This document shows, piece by piece, positions 54,466-64,000 of a stretch of DNA of 64,000 nt. The number at the start of each line of letters is the position of its first letter. Position 1 is the stretch's first letter. Below the pieces are notes generated by a model. The model did not search any database, was not told the DNA's origin, and saw nothing but the letters and a program-made list of their open reading frames with translations. The DNA lies in the NCBI RefSeq assembly GCF_034140825.1, contig NC_089037.1, positions 36,919,001-36,983,000 on the forward strand. Direction: 5' to 3'. This stretch comes from Oryza sativa Japonica Group. Its lineage: Eukaryota; Streptophyta; Magnoliopsida; Poales; Poaceae. The translations under genes were made by a program, and so were the position numbers.

Positions 54466-55646
54466 CTAGTCAGCTTGCTGCAAGGAGACGAGCACGGGCG
54501 GCGGGATGGCCGTGGCCTCCGGCGAGGGGCGGCGCTTGGAGCGGCGGCCGGGTCGTGGTCGGACGCGGGGGCGAACCACCTTGGACTCCCCCCACTGCCA
54601 GTACATCTGCCGCTCCGCCATGTTGACGTCGCACTCCGGGAACGGCTCCGGGTACCTGTTGGTGTCGTAGCACACGGTGTAGAGCATCTGCCGCTGCCTG
54701 AACCGCCGCATCGCCATCCGCTTCCTCGCCGTCATGGCCATGGTCGAGGAGTACTCGTCGCTCTCCATGAGGTCCTCCTCCGCCGCGGCGCACCTGTCCT
54801 GGTCGTCGGCGGTGGTGGCGAGGCGGATGTCGGAGCGGGCGGTGCAGCCGCGGAGGACGAGGTCGGAGAAGACGGCGGTGAAGGGCCCGCGCTTGTAGTT
54901 GACCTTGTACTTGCCGTTGTCGGTGGCCCAGGTGGAGCCGTCCCAGATGGTGACGTAGAGCGCCATGGGCTTGGAGGGGTAGTCGGCGCCCATGGCGGCG
55001 GTGCGCGGGACCTCGCGGATGGGGACGCCGTCGACGTAGAAGACGATGAGGCGGGAGTGCCAGAGGATGGAGAAGCGGTGGGCGTCGGCGGTTGGGTCGA
55101 ACGGCATCAGATACCTCTCCTCCCGCCCACGGTCCGTGCTGCCATTGCCGTACACGTTCGTCTGCATCTTCCACTCGTGCCTGTACCTGTTGCCCAAGAA
55201 CTCGAAGTCCAGCTCGTCGTGCGTCTTCTCGAACACATCTCCATTAGACAGCTGCATGCATCACCAGCAATCAATACATATATCGTGATCAATTCATGCA
55301 TGGTTTGATCGATCACCGAGCTAGAATGAATGCTAGTAATACGTACGTAGAAGGCGACGACTACGCCGGCGGTGTGGTCCTTGGGGAGCTTGATGGAGGC
55401 GCTGAAGAAGCCATGGTGGTAGTAGTCGGAGGAGATGAAGCCGGAGCCGGTGTAGCGGTTGAGGGTGATGCTCACCGTGCGCCCGTCGGCCGACTTCACC
55501 ATGTTGTCCTCCCCGAACAGCGGCGAGAACCCCTCGTCGAACGCGATCGTCGGCACCTCCTCGAACCCCGACGCCGCCAAGCTCGCCGGAGCTAGGCTCA
55601 TCATCATCATGCACGCCCACAGCACCGCCAGCACCGCCGCCGCCAT
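54466..55646 (-). CDS. XTH: Xyloglucan endotransglucosylase/hydrolase (GH16, group III-like), 361 aa
   Basis: Exons 55646-55347 and 55251-54466. Residues 1-25 form a secretion signal (MAAAVLAVLWACMMMMSLAPASLAA). The GH16 core includes GRTVSITLNRYTGSGFISS, the active site H111-DELDFEFLG-120 with E113 as nucleophile and E117 as acid/base, MQTNVYGNGST and YVDGVPIREV. The XET C-terminal part has LYTVCYDTNRYPEPFPEC. The active site reads DELDFEF and the usual glycosylation site just after it is absent (GNRYRHEW). Together with a basic, Pro-rich tail (RPRVRPRPGRRSKRRPSP) this points to the XTH27/28/30 clade. It acts in the wall, cutting and rejoining xyloglucan. A long open frame on the opposite strand is a GC-rich shadow. 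Confidence 0.95.
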
Positions 55647-55803
55647 GGAGGATCGATCGATTGAGGTGCGTGGGTGGATGGAGTGGAGAGGAAAGCTAGC
55701 TAGCTAGGTAGCTAAGCAACAAGAGTAGAGGGCGGTATGAAGTGGCGGGCGGAAAGAGAAGGAAGACGACGTCGCCAATTGGAGTTGGTCGGATGCCATC
55801 CAT

Positions 55804-55811
55804 CTATATAT
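55804..55811 (-). promoter_or_regulatory. TATA box of the XTH gene
   Basis: TATATAG on the minus strand, about 160 bp before the XTH start codon, in the sequence 'gcatatatagatgg'. It is well placed for a short GC-rich leader. Confidence 0.55.
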
Positions 55812-56630
55812 GCTGCGTCTCTGTCATGCCCACCGTCGCAAGAGAAAGAAAAATATGCGTCTTCTTTATACCATTTCTGGTTAACAATGATCCAATGGTA
55901 TAATTAGTCAAGTTTATCATACCATACATACATATGCACATGTATATTCTTCCTTCCTCCACTTCAAGAGTAGCTAGCTACGCTAGCTTTGGTTGCGTCA
56001 TATAATATTTGTGAGCTCATGAGATGCATGATTAATTACTTGTTTGGCTTAAAAGTTTTCATGAGGTTTGTTCAGCAGGAGTTAGTAGTTGTATAACTGA
56101 ATAACTTGGATACAGGCTATGTCTCTATCATATCATATCGTTTAATTTTGGGATTCAAAAATCGATCCATCAGAGATTACTCTTCAGTCAATATAATCGA
56201 TCGATCGCCAGCGAGGCTTTTAAATACATACTCCATCAATTCATCTGTTGTGCAGTCGCCGTCTTTCGTCTCTCCATCGCTCCCTGTCACGTACTTACGT
56301 GTACTGCACTTATCTATATAATTCAAGCTTAATTAGCTAGCTCCTCTCCTCTGCTTTTTCTTTTCATCTCAAATCATTTATGAGAAAATACGTATACACA
56401 CTACGCACAGGTTAGTTATTAGCTAGCACGGCAGTGACTGCTCTGCTCATCACAAAATTTGATCGATAAAAATCTATATATGCAAGCAGACATGATAGTC
56501 GAAAACTAACACTCAAAACACACAAAAAGATCATATGTTTAATTTCACCCATAGAGTTGGTAAGCTACCTACTTGCTGTAGTCCTCATGAACTAGTTAAT
56601 TTAATTTGGACTAAACATATGCTATACTTG

Positions 56631-56670
56631 GGTACCTGATCTTAATTAGCGGTACCTGATCTTAATTAGC
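56631..56670. repeat. Perfect 20-bp tandem duplication
   Basis: GGTACCTGATCTTAATTAGC occurs twice without a gap. It lies about 1 kb upstream of the XTH start codon. Confidence 0.95.
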
Positions 56671-58301
56671 TGGACACATATTGTGAACCAATTAATTTGT
56701 GGTGGTGGCTTATATAATTCCCTAATAACTGAACTGTGTGATGAATTAGTTGGACTGATGGATTAAAGGCAAGTGCTAGCAAAGTGTACATATTCTTGGA
56801 TCCTTGAATTCCCTGGATGAAAGGAAGGGAAAGCAGATTGATCGATTGACAAGGAAAGAAAGGGAACCTTACCTACCGTCACGGGCCACGTACTGACGTA
56901 CTCCTACTCACTCATGGAACTAGCTTAATTTGCTTGATAGTTCAGTACATTATTAATTATTAACAACTAATTAGGTGGTGTTTGGAACGGCTGTGCGAAT
57001 ACTACACATACAAGTTAATTAATCTTTCTTTCTTGCTTGCATTGACCCACTGCCATAGCAGCCATGCAAGGCGATTGATTACGATTTCAGAGTTGTTATC
57101 CATATATATCTGCAGTTTGAACTAGTAGTTTCTATGTCACGGCTACGAAACATATCTGTTGTCTGAACATGGCAAGGGATAATAATCTCCCATATCCGTT
57201 GACGGCCGGGTTAGCAAACTGGAGTACTAATTAACAAGCTGCAGCTGCTCATTCAGCCAAGCACATGCATGTGGACGACATGATTAATTAGAGTAGTAGT
57301 TCAGAAGGCCCCAATGCAATGCAACGCAATGCAAGGACATTCAGGTTTCGGACAGAGAGACCCCCGTGTAACATGGGATCAAGGATGATGCCTGTATGTC
57401 TGTCTCTCTGTCTGCTTCTCCAGAGCTAGGTTGATATAAACCTGCAGGCTGCAGCTAGATACATAGTCTCTCCCCTCTGCTATATATGTATCACATTTCA
57501 TTTTCGTGGCCCCTATCATCTGCAGCATCAGCTCAGGTCCCTCTCTTATAATCTTATCCATCCACGTACGCCCGACCCTACAAATTAACTTAGCTTAAGC
57601 ATATATATCCACAAAGTAATTACTCGCCCGTTCCAAAATATAAATTAAATACCGCTGAAGTTTAACTTTTATCTCAAAATATAACGACTTCTGAAGACTC
57701 AACATACCCAACCTCACAAGTAGTTAATTTATCCCGCTGGCCTCACCTTATCTGTTGGTGATAATTAATCTAGGAGCATTTGGTTGCAACCTGCGCAATC
57801 AGATAAAAATTAAACCACTTATTCATATGGCATGTGGGTTCGTTAGCCAAATAACCAGCCAGCAATTAAGCCTTCTAATGAGAGGACAAAATTATGAACA
57901 GATTTTATTTTTCCCCTCATTTATATGTGTATGTATGTATGAAACAAACTAATCATACACGGATTGTAATGCAGCTAGCTAGCTAAGCTAGTGCTTGTTT
58001 ATCATTAAGCTGCATGTGCGGTTAGTTCAGTCTATAAATATTAGTCACAACTCTTCCTTCATGTAGTTCTTCCTTCGGTATACATGTATGAATTAATGCT
58101 CATCCAAGGCTCAGATTAACTAACAAATATATGTTTCAGTTTCCTTCTCGGCGAGCGAGCATATAAATTATTTATTCCATGTCAATATGTATATCCACTT
58201 CAAATGGCTCGGCAGATGAAGAGATCATATGTATGGCATCAATGTAAAGAGGATATATAAATTGAAGGAGGAAGTAGAAGCCAGCATAAATATATGACTA
58301 T

Positions 58302-58648
58302 GGCCCTGTTTAGTTCCCCACAAAAATTTTATACCCTATCAAATCGAATGTTTGAACACCTACATAAAGTATTAAATATAGGCTAAAAAATAACTAATTA
58401 CACAGATTGTGACTAATTTACGAGTTGAATCTTTTAAGCCTAATTGCTCTATGATTTGATAATGTGGTGCTACAGTAAACATTTACTAATGACGGATTAA
58501 TTATGCTTAATAAATTCGTCTCGCTATTTACTTATAGATTCTGCAATTAGTTTTTTTATTAGTGTCCGAACAACCCATACGACACTCTATACTATATAAT
58601 ACCCGATGTGACACGTCTAAATTTTACACCCTGGATTTAAACACCCCC
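58302..58648. mobile_element. MITE with GGCCCTGTTTAGTTCC ends
   Basis: Begins GGCCCTGTTTAGTTCCCC and ends CTGGATTTAAACACCCCC, degenerate inverted termini. The inner motifs 'gaatcttttaagcctaatt', 'gtggtgctacagtaaac' and 'cccgatgtgacac' match the elements at 20638 and 22317. Confidence 0.85.
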
Positions 58649-59389
58649 TGTACAGCAGTACATGCATACACCTATAAAATGCAGCTGAGGCAACAATTGA
58701 CGGTCGTACAGTAGTAGAGGCCAGTGTATATATGCTGGCATTTCACATGCGCAGGCATGTAGTAGGAGTTTGCATACGTACGTACGGTGGCTGTATAATA
58801 ACGGATGTGACGGTGCAACCATCGACCTGATTAGCTGATTGGTTAGGGTTAGGTATACCTGCAGACTAGTACTAGCATTGTAAGCTCTAGGTTGTCCCAT
58901 ACTTACATATATGCATATATATAAGGATCGATATAAATTTATATGTTTTTTGACGAAATATATATGTTCAATAATTCAGCCAAATCCACCTCTAAATTTG
59001 ATCAGCTCACCGAAATTATATACAGTACTAGCTAGGTGCTCCAGCACAAAAACATTCCCCTGACATGCTCAAGTTGAGAATATATAATTCACATTTTGTT
59101 AGTTGGTTGCGGATGCGCATGTGGACTGGTTGTTCGGTTCTATCCATTAACAGACATATCATTTGATCAGGTGATAATTTATAAACTTTGAATTATACTA
59201 CCTCTGTTCTAAAATAAGTGCAGCCGTGGATATCCGTATCCAACATTTAACCGTCCGTTTTATTTGAAAAAATTATGAAAAAATTAAAAAAAATAGTCAC
59301 ACATAAAGGTTCTCATATCTGCAACTCGCGATTTTCGCGAGAGAACCAAATCCAAGTTGGTGAAGATCATGATTTAGGCTGGCATAGTA

Positions 59390-59935
59390 GTGATTACCTT
59401 TGCAATTGCGGTTCGAATCTATCCGATCTTTATCTTTTTGCTCAAAGAACGAATAGAACCCCTTGTCGAAGCCCTTTATGATAAGCTTCCCTGGATCTGG
59501 GAAGTTTCTCTTTCACGGTATTGGGATCGTTTGATCGATTTCCTTGATCGCTACTTATGGGCGTGCGCTCAAAGGATACAAACAGGGATTCGCAAACAAA
59601 AAGGGGAATTCGTAGTCACTTTTTCCTCTCGCGTAAAAAAAAGGCTTTACGCGAGAGCAATAGAGGTTGGGATACATCTATCTCTTCTGAGCAACCTCTT
59701 TTGGATTCTTAAGACCACCCTTGCAGTAGGATACCGTCTGCTTTGGGTTCTTTATTATATTATCTCCTTCGAGGGATTTTTAGGATCGTTCAGGCTATAT
59801 TTAGTCTATTTTGGCTTTTACTGTCTCCTTTTCTCAGGGAAGTGGTTAAGGACCTCAGAAGATAGAGGAGAGCGCCAGGCGCAGATTTCCGGAATACTTC
59901 TACGGGGAATGCTCATTGAATGGCATTCTCCGTAT
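59390..59935 (+). pseudogene. Nuclear copy of a grass plastid hypothetical ORF
   Basis: Reads MITFAIAVRIYPIFIFLLKE ... GKWLRTSEDRGERQAQISG without a stop. From memory this is the hypothetical ORF that grass plastomes carry between trnI-CAU and trnL-CAA. The open frame runs into the antisense of the tRNA, so its last residues are not protein-like. It has no nuclear promoter and is not expected to be expressed. Confidence 0.7.
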
Positions 59936-59937
59936 TA

Positions 59938-60018
59938 TGCCTTGAAGAGGACTCGAACCTCCACGCTCTTTAGCACGAGATTTTGAGTCTCGCGTGTCTA
60001 CCATTTCACCATCAATGC
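59938..60018 (-). pseudogene. Plastid trnL-CAA copy in the NUPT
   Basis: 81 nt. The anticodon arm CGAGA-CTCAAAA-TCTCG gives anticodon CAA; the TPsiC arm holds GGTTCGAGTCC. The acceptor reads GCATTGA against TCAAGGC, so the third pair is A-G instead of C-G, which indicates decay of the nuclear copy. The long variable arm (class II tRNA) is present. Confidence 0.88.
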
Positions 60019-60020
60019 AT

Positions 60021-60120
60021 CTTGAAAGTGAATCATATTCCATGAATATGATATCTATCTAATGTGATATCTTGAAAGTGAATCGTATTCCATGAATATG
60101 ATATCTATCTAATGTGATAT
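60021..60120. repeat. 50-bp tandem duplication in the NUPT
   Basis: The 50-bp unit starting CTTGAAAGTGAATC and ending TAATGTGATAT occurs twice back to back. The copies differ at one base (A against G at position 15). It lies just upstream of the tRNA copy. Confidence 0.95.
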
Positions 60121-60617
60121 ATGGAATATATGACAAAGGTGGAGTCTTGGAGTATTTCGATCGGTCATATAGGCCTGAGTCAGACATCAAATAGCTTCGA
60201 TTTGCATTATCCGTAGGACACCTTATATGTATCAAAATCAAAAAGATATACAATCCAATTTCTCGATTCAATAGAAGCCCAAAGAGGTGCATATGGTACC
60301 CAAATAAGGATAGAATAGATATGTCAAAAGCAGGTCTGATTACACCTATTCCTAATCCTAAATAGAATGTAAGGACGTGGGGATTTCTATGTAAACAGAG
60401 TATCCTATTTCCATAGGCTCGAATGACCACTTCTTATAATAAGAATGTGCACGGTCTGGTCCGGTATGGAATGAACTTATAATCTGATGATCGAGTCGAT
60501 TCCATGATTATAAGTTCATAACCCTAGCGCCCATTCCCATTTTGGGCGGAACAGATCTACTAATTCTTTTATTCCAGTTATTAAGAGGGATCTTGAACTA
60601 AGAAATAGACCTAGCAG

Positions 60618-60857
60618 CTAAAAGAGGGTATCCTGAGCAATTGCAAGAATGGGGTTCATTGATATTCCTGATATAGTAGATGCTATCACACATACAGTCA
60701 TACTCAATTCGATGGAATTGTTTGATCTTAAAGGGGATCTTCTATAATTTCGTACATAAGGGGTTATTTTTTGGTTTCGTCTAGTCATTAATAACTTGAC
60801 TATTTTTAGATAATAGTAGATAGAAAGAACGCTCGTAAGGAGTCCTATTGAAACCAA
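60618..60857 (-). pseudogene. ndhB: ndhB 3' fragment in the NUPT
   Basis: Codes about 78 C-terminal residues of plastid NdhB, from [20 protein letters not shown] to [13 protein letters not shown] and the native stop. Compared with the plastid protein as I remember it, Gly-Arg-Asn-Gln-Glu reads Arg-Arg-Asn-Gln-Lys, both G-to-A type changes, as expected from deamination of methylated C in nuclear plastid DNA. Cut at its 5' side by the insertion border, so it is not functional. Confidence 0.9.
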
Positions 60858-60984
60858 TATTATTTATGTTTTATCATCTAATAACAATAAAAATACTAAT
60901 TATAATTTTTTTTAAATAAAACGAACGGTCCAATGTTGAATATGAATAGTGCAAAACTACACTTATTTTGAAACACAGGGAGTA

Positions 60985-62092
60985 TATAAAACAGCCTTGA
61001 ATTTTATATATATATATATATATATAACTAATTTTCTGTCTTCTGGAACGCTTGTTTTACAGCTGACAAAGTCAAAGAAAAAATAAACGAAGCAACTAAA
61101 AATAATTTATACATAAAACTCTTATATAATATCCTTAGTGATTTGACTCGGTTTAAAACAGATTATTCATCAGATTGTAGTTGTAAATTATCTACTAAAT
61201 TGTATAGATAAATTAAATATTTTAATATATAAACTTAACAAATAACTCAAAACAAATAGTAAAAAAAAATAAGAATATGTATTTTTCGAATGGTATAGTA
61301 AATAATCTGTTTCAATAGTCTAAGTATATAATCTAAAAAGCCTAATACTAATAGAATATAAACTGCGTTAAAGAAAACCTTAAATTAACTTAAAATCAAG
61401 TTTTAAAATTTAAATTCTAGTTGCAGCTAATAAGCCAAAACGCAAACAATGGATGTGGGTAGCATCAGATCAGCCCATACAAGTTTTTGTCAAAGATTTC
61501 TGCTTGCGTGGTAGGTGCATGACCAAGGCTGTGGTAGGTACATGATCAAGGCTAGCTAGGGTTAACCAAACAAGATTACCTCACCTCACGGTTACCATGA
61601 CAACAGCGTGGTAGGTATATCGTGGTTTCAAAAACTAAAAAGCTCACCACATATGATAACCACGATAACCGAGCGGTTTTGTAAACCTAGATCAAGGCTC
61701 AAGTTGTTGCTTCCATTTCATGGAACATGCTGCAACTACTACCTAGCATTACTAAGTTCAAGCGAGGCCACCCCAGGATCAGAATGAAGGCAATGGTGTA
61801 CACAAGCTGCAAGAAACGGGAACGAAATATCCACAGGAGATATTGATGAATTCAAGCCGCAGCTACATTTGACGGCGAAAAAGAACAACACTACAGCCGG
61901 TAGTCGAGAATACCATGCATGGTTATACAACCAAACAACATGTTGTCAACAAGGAAGTTTAGACTAGTTTTGTTTGTCAAGAGCTAAAGTCTGTGCATTA
62001 CGGCACAAACGTTTTACACACATTTCCTTGAGCTCTCTTTGCTCAACCCGACTCCTCCACAGCTTGTTATGTCGGCAAACTGTCATTTTTAA
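60985..62092. other. Gap before the SRO gene 3' end
   Basis: AT-rich to about 61440, including a short (TA)n tract near 61005-61027. 61440-61960 looks unique. The last 100-200 bp are probably the SRO 3' UTR. No gene called. Confidence 0.5.
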
Positions 62093-64000
62093 TTACGGAC
62101 TAGCACCTCCTCCCCTTCCAGGTGCTCTTGGCGCTTGTTCAGTTGCTGCCATGGGTGGCAACTGCGGCAGGTATCAATAGTAAGTAAAAACATATGTTTG
62201 AATAATATAGTGGAAATTAGTAAATGGTAAACTCAAACATTAGACGGTATGAAACAATGCTACGGATTCCATGCTGCATACTAAGCATGATATGTGGTCC
62301 TTTGGGGAAAAAAATCAATTAGCTGATTGCATAATTCCATGTACCACGCTTCCTCAAATATACACAGCAGGCTTCACATTGAGTGAGGATGGAGGACTTC
62401 AAATCCTAAGTGAACTGTATACAAAGAGTTAGCACAGTAAAAAAGAAGTACCTTCTGCTGAAGTCTCACTACTGTAGAAACCAAAAGCTTGTCACCAACA
62501 ATCTGTCTCAGCTGCTTCACTAGGTCAGGCCTGCTTATCTTTCTCCTCTATTTTAACATCAAAAACCATACCATAATTAGCATGCCAGCAAACAAATATT
62601 GCATGTAGCTGAAAATCTCCAAAGGAAGGACAAATAACCTTGAATTCTTCATAATATTTATGCACCAGATCCATGTCCGAACGGGGTACTTTAGCGGAAA
62701 TAGCAGCAAAAAGCATTGAAAAGGGCATCCAAGGTGAACTAGGAGACCTTGGACTTGGAGCACGCCCAAGCATACATGCTTGTTGTTCATCACCTGAAGA
62801 CGCAATGGTCTGTAGACTGTCATCCTGCTCACAACAAGCAAGCAACAAATTAACAAGATGAAATTTTTCCTAAAACTGTCATCAAAATCAAGGTCAACTA
62901 AGCTCGCCCATTAAGTGCCAATTATCAATCATTCAATTGTGAACCAGTTTTTCTTTTAGAAAAATCAACCGGATTAGTTTCTGCAAATTATGAAAAGCAG
63001 AGGAATTGGGCCAACAGAACCTGAATCCATTTCAGTAAATTTCATTTACATCCAAAGAGCATCAGCAAGAAGGAAACACATAACTAAGCAAAGTTCTTTG
63101 ATCTTCCCGCCCCCATCCTACACCACTACCATATATGATCAGACATTAAAAGGTACTAATCAACAACAAAAATGAAGAAAAATATGAAATTCCATCACCA
63201 TCAAGTCAAGAAATACAAGAGTGGAATTCAATAAGGATCTGCCATAGGCCATAACCAAAATATAAAGAGATATAGTAATTGTCATCTTTATGTTTTTCGG
63301 GTTAAAGAACACTAACTGCGGAAACAGTAATAAATGGGAACCTATTTAAACGCCAACTGGAAATTTCGCTAATAAAGTGAGCAAATCCCATAACGAGAAG
63401 CACAAAACACGCCTTCAAGTCTAAGCATCCATTCACCCTTTCCACTACACTACATAATAGATCATTAAGCCTAGGTGAGACAAATTCAATTTTCCCGCAA
63501 AACGTACTACATGACAGAACTGAATTATGCTTCAGTGAACAACAGCACACCAGCTAAACCATAATATGCATACCTTGGTTGGATTGTCTAGTGCACCAGA
63601 ATTTCTTATCTCAGAGATATTGGATGCAGTATCTCCTGTAACCAAATAGCATACAGTAATATAAAATAAGTTATCTAGGGCAAATGGAAAATAACGACAC
63701 AAGGTAAAAAAGAGAGGGGAAAAAACATGGTATAGTACCATTGTTCATGTAAGGTACTTTGATAATAACAGCATATTCAGCATAAATGTGCTTATGCACA
63801 TTAGCATCCCATATGATGTAATGCTTTGGCCTTTGGAGATCATCCACACCACTGTCAAAACTTTCACTGGTTGGCTGGCATTGATTTGATCCAGGGAAAA
63901 CCACCTCAACATTCCCCATTATAACACGGCACAACATCATCCTTATGATTCCATTTTCGTCAATATCAGATAAACCAACACTGTGGACAAACTTCAAGTA
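62093..64000 (-). CDS. SRO (RCD1-like) protein, C-terminal part, cut by the window edge
   Basis: Exons in the window: beyond 64000 to 63739, 63635-63574, 62824-62639, 62547-62452 and 62161-62093, all in frame with GT-AG borders. The first part ([54 protein letters not shown]) is the second half of the PARP-like domain of the plant SRO family. After a Ser-rich link comes the RST domain [20 protein letters not shown] ... [16 protein letters not shown], which binds transcription factors in RCD1. It ends [25 protein letters not shown] proteins modulate stress and ROS responses; most are thought to lack ADP-ribosyltransferase activity, but the residues that decide this lie outside the window. Confidence 0.92.

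Larger units (their letters stand above)
55647..59200. other. XTH upstream gap
   Basis: No gene seen. It holds a 20-bp tandem duplication at 56631 and a MITE at 58302, with many GATC and TAATTA motifs. A partial Stowaway-like start ('cgcccgttccaaaatataaatt') lies near 57628. Confidence 0.5.
59309..60857. other. Nuclear insertion of plastid DNA (NUPT), about 1.55 kb
   Basis: Contains, in plastid inverted-repeat order and orientation, a grass plastid ORF (+), trnL-CAA (-) and the 3' end of ndhB (-). This matches the trnI-CAU to ndhB interval, where grasses have lost most of ycf2. The sequence is near-identical to what I remember of the rice plastome, apart from scattered substitutions. The junctions fall inside a Stowaway MITE. 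Confidence 0.93.
59201..60981. mobile_element. Stowaway MITE interrupted by plastid DNA
   Basis: The left half 59201-59308 begins CTCTGTTCTAAAATAAGTGCAG and runs through 'accgtccgttttatttgaaa' to 'agtcacacataaag'. The right half 60858-60981 begins 'tattatttatgttttatc' and ends 'cacttattttgaaacacagggag' before TA. Reverse-complemented, the right half mirrors the left. Together they make a 230-bp Stowaway of a familiar rice family, and the family sequence continues directly across the join. Confidence 0.8.

Noticed and set aside
54379-55308. Long open frame (309 codons) opposite the XTH gene
   Set aside because: It is the antisense of a GC-rich XTH exon. Its composition is Gly/Val/Ala/Arg-rich with no domain, as expected when third positions are G or C.
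59390-60857. Functional plastid-type genes (ndhB, trnL, plastid ORF)
   Set aside because: Flanked by nuclear MITE halves, ndhB is cut, the tRNA acceptor stem has a mismatch, and no nuclear promoter is visible.

Overview
The window is plant nuclear DNA and almost certainly rice (Oryza sativa or a very close Oryza). Most exons are GC-rich at the 5' end, introns are GT-AG and often long, and the gaps are full of small grass MITEs (Stowaway, Tourist-like). The predicted proteins match rice families I know. From memory, the heat-shock factor is rice HSFA1 on the distal long arm of chromosome 3; I could not check this.

Layout: 1-8058 is repeat-rich and holds a Tourist-like MITE split by a 1.85 kb Helitron with an internal tandem array. 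8059-15027 (+) is a BREVIS RADIX-like gene with a 5.3 kb first intron. 16056-20403 (-) is an unrecognised coiled-coil protein. 20404-25165 is a MITE-rich gap. 25166-28033 (-) is ILP1/PAXBP1, head-to-head with a TMEM70-like mitochondrial gene at 28435-29997 (+). 30904-33147 (-) is BCCIP, head-to-head with a gamma-glutamylcyclotransferase at 33468-34034 (+). 35635-38595 (-) is an ArfGAP. 40056-42187 (-) is exosome subunit RRP46, head-to-head with an RBM34/Nop12-like nucleolar RRM protein at 42506-45393 (+). 46141-46677 (-) is an RNase III-like (NFD2-type) protein without catalytic acids. 49115-52021 (+) is HSFA1. 54466-55646 (-) is a xyloglucan endotransglucosylase/hydrolase. 55647-62092 is a gap holding a 1.55 kb plastid DNA insertion (ndhB tail, trnL-CAA, plastid ORF) inside a Stowaway MITE. 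62093 to the right edge (-) is the 3' part of an SRO (RCD1-like PARP/RST) gene.

Most of the central genes are housekeeping: splicing, exosome and nucleolar RNA work, ribosome export-type chaperoning, ATP synthase assembly, vesicle traffic. Three pairs share short divergent promoters with TGGGCY (site II) and AAACCCTA (telo-box) motifs, which fits co-expression in growing cells. The outer genes (BRX-like, HSFA1, XTH, SRO) belong to growth or stress regulation. I found no new multi-gene system. The most unusual structures are the plastid insertion inside a MITE, the Helitron inside a MITE, a 21-nt microexon in RRP46, an open in-frame 5' extension of HSFA1, and the catalytically empty RNase III fold.
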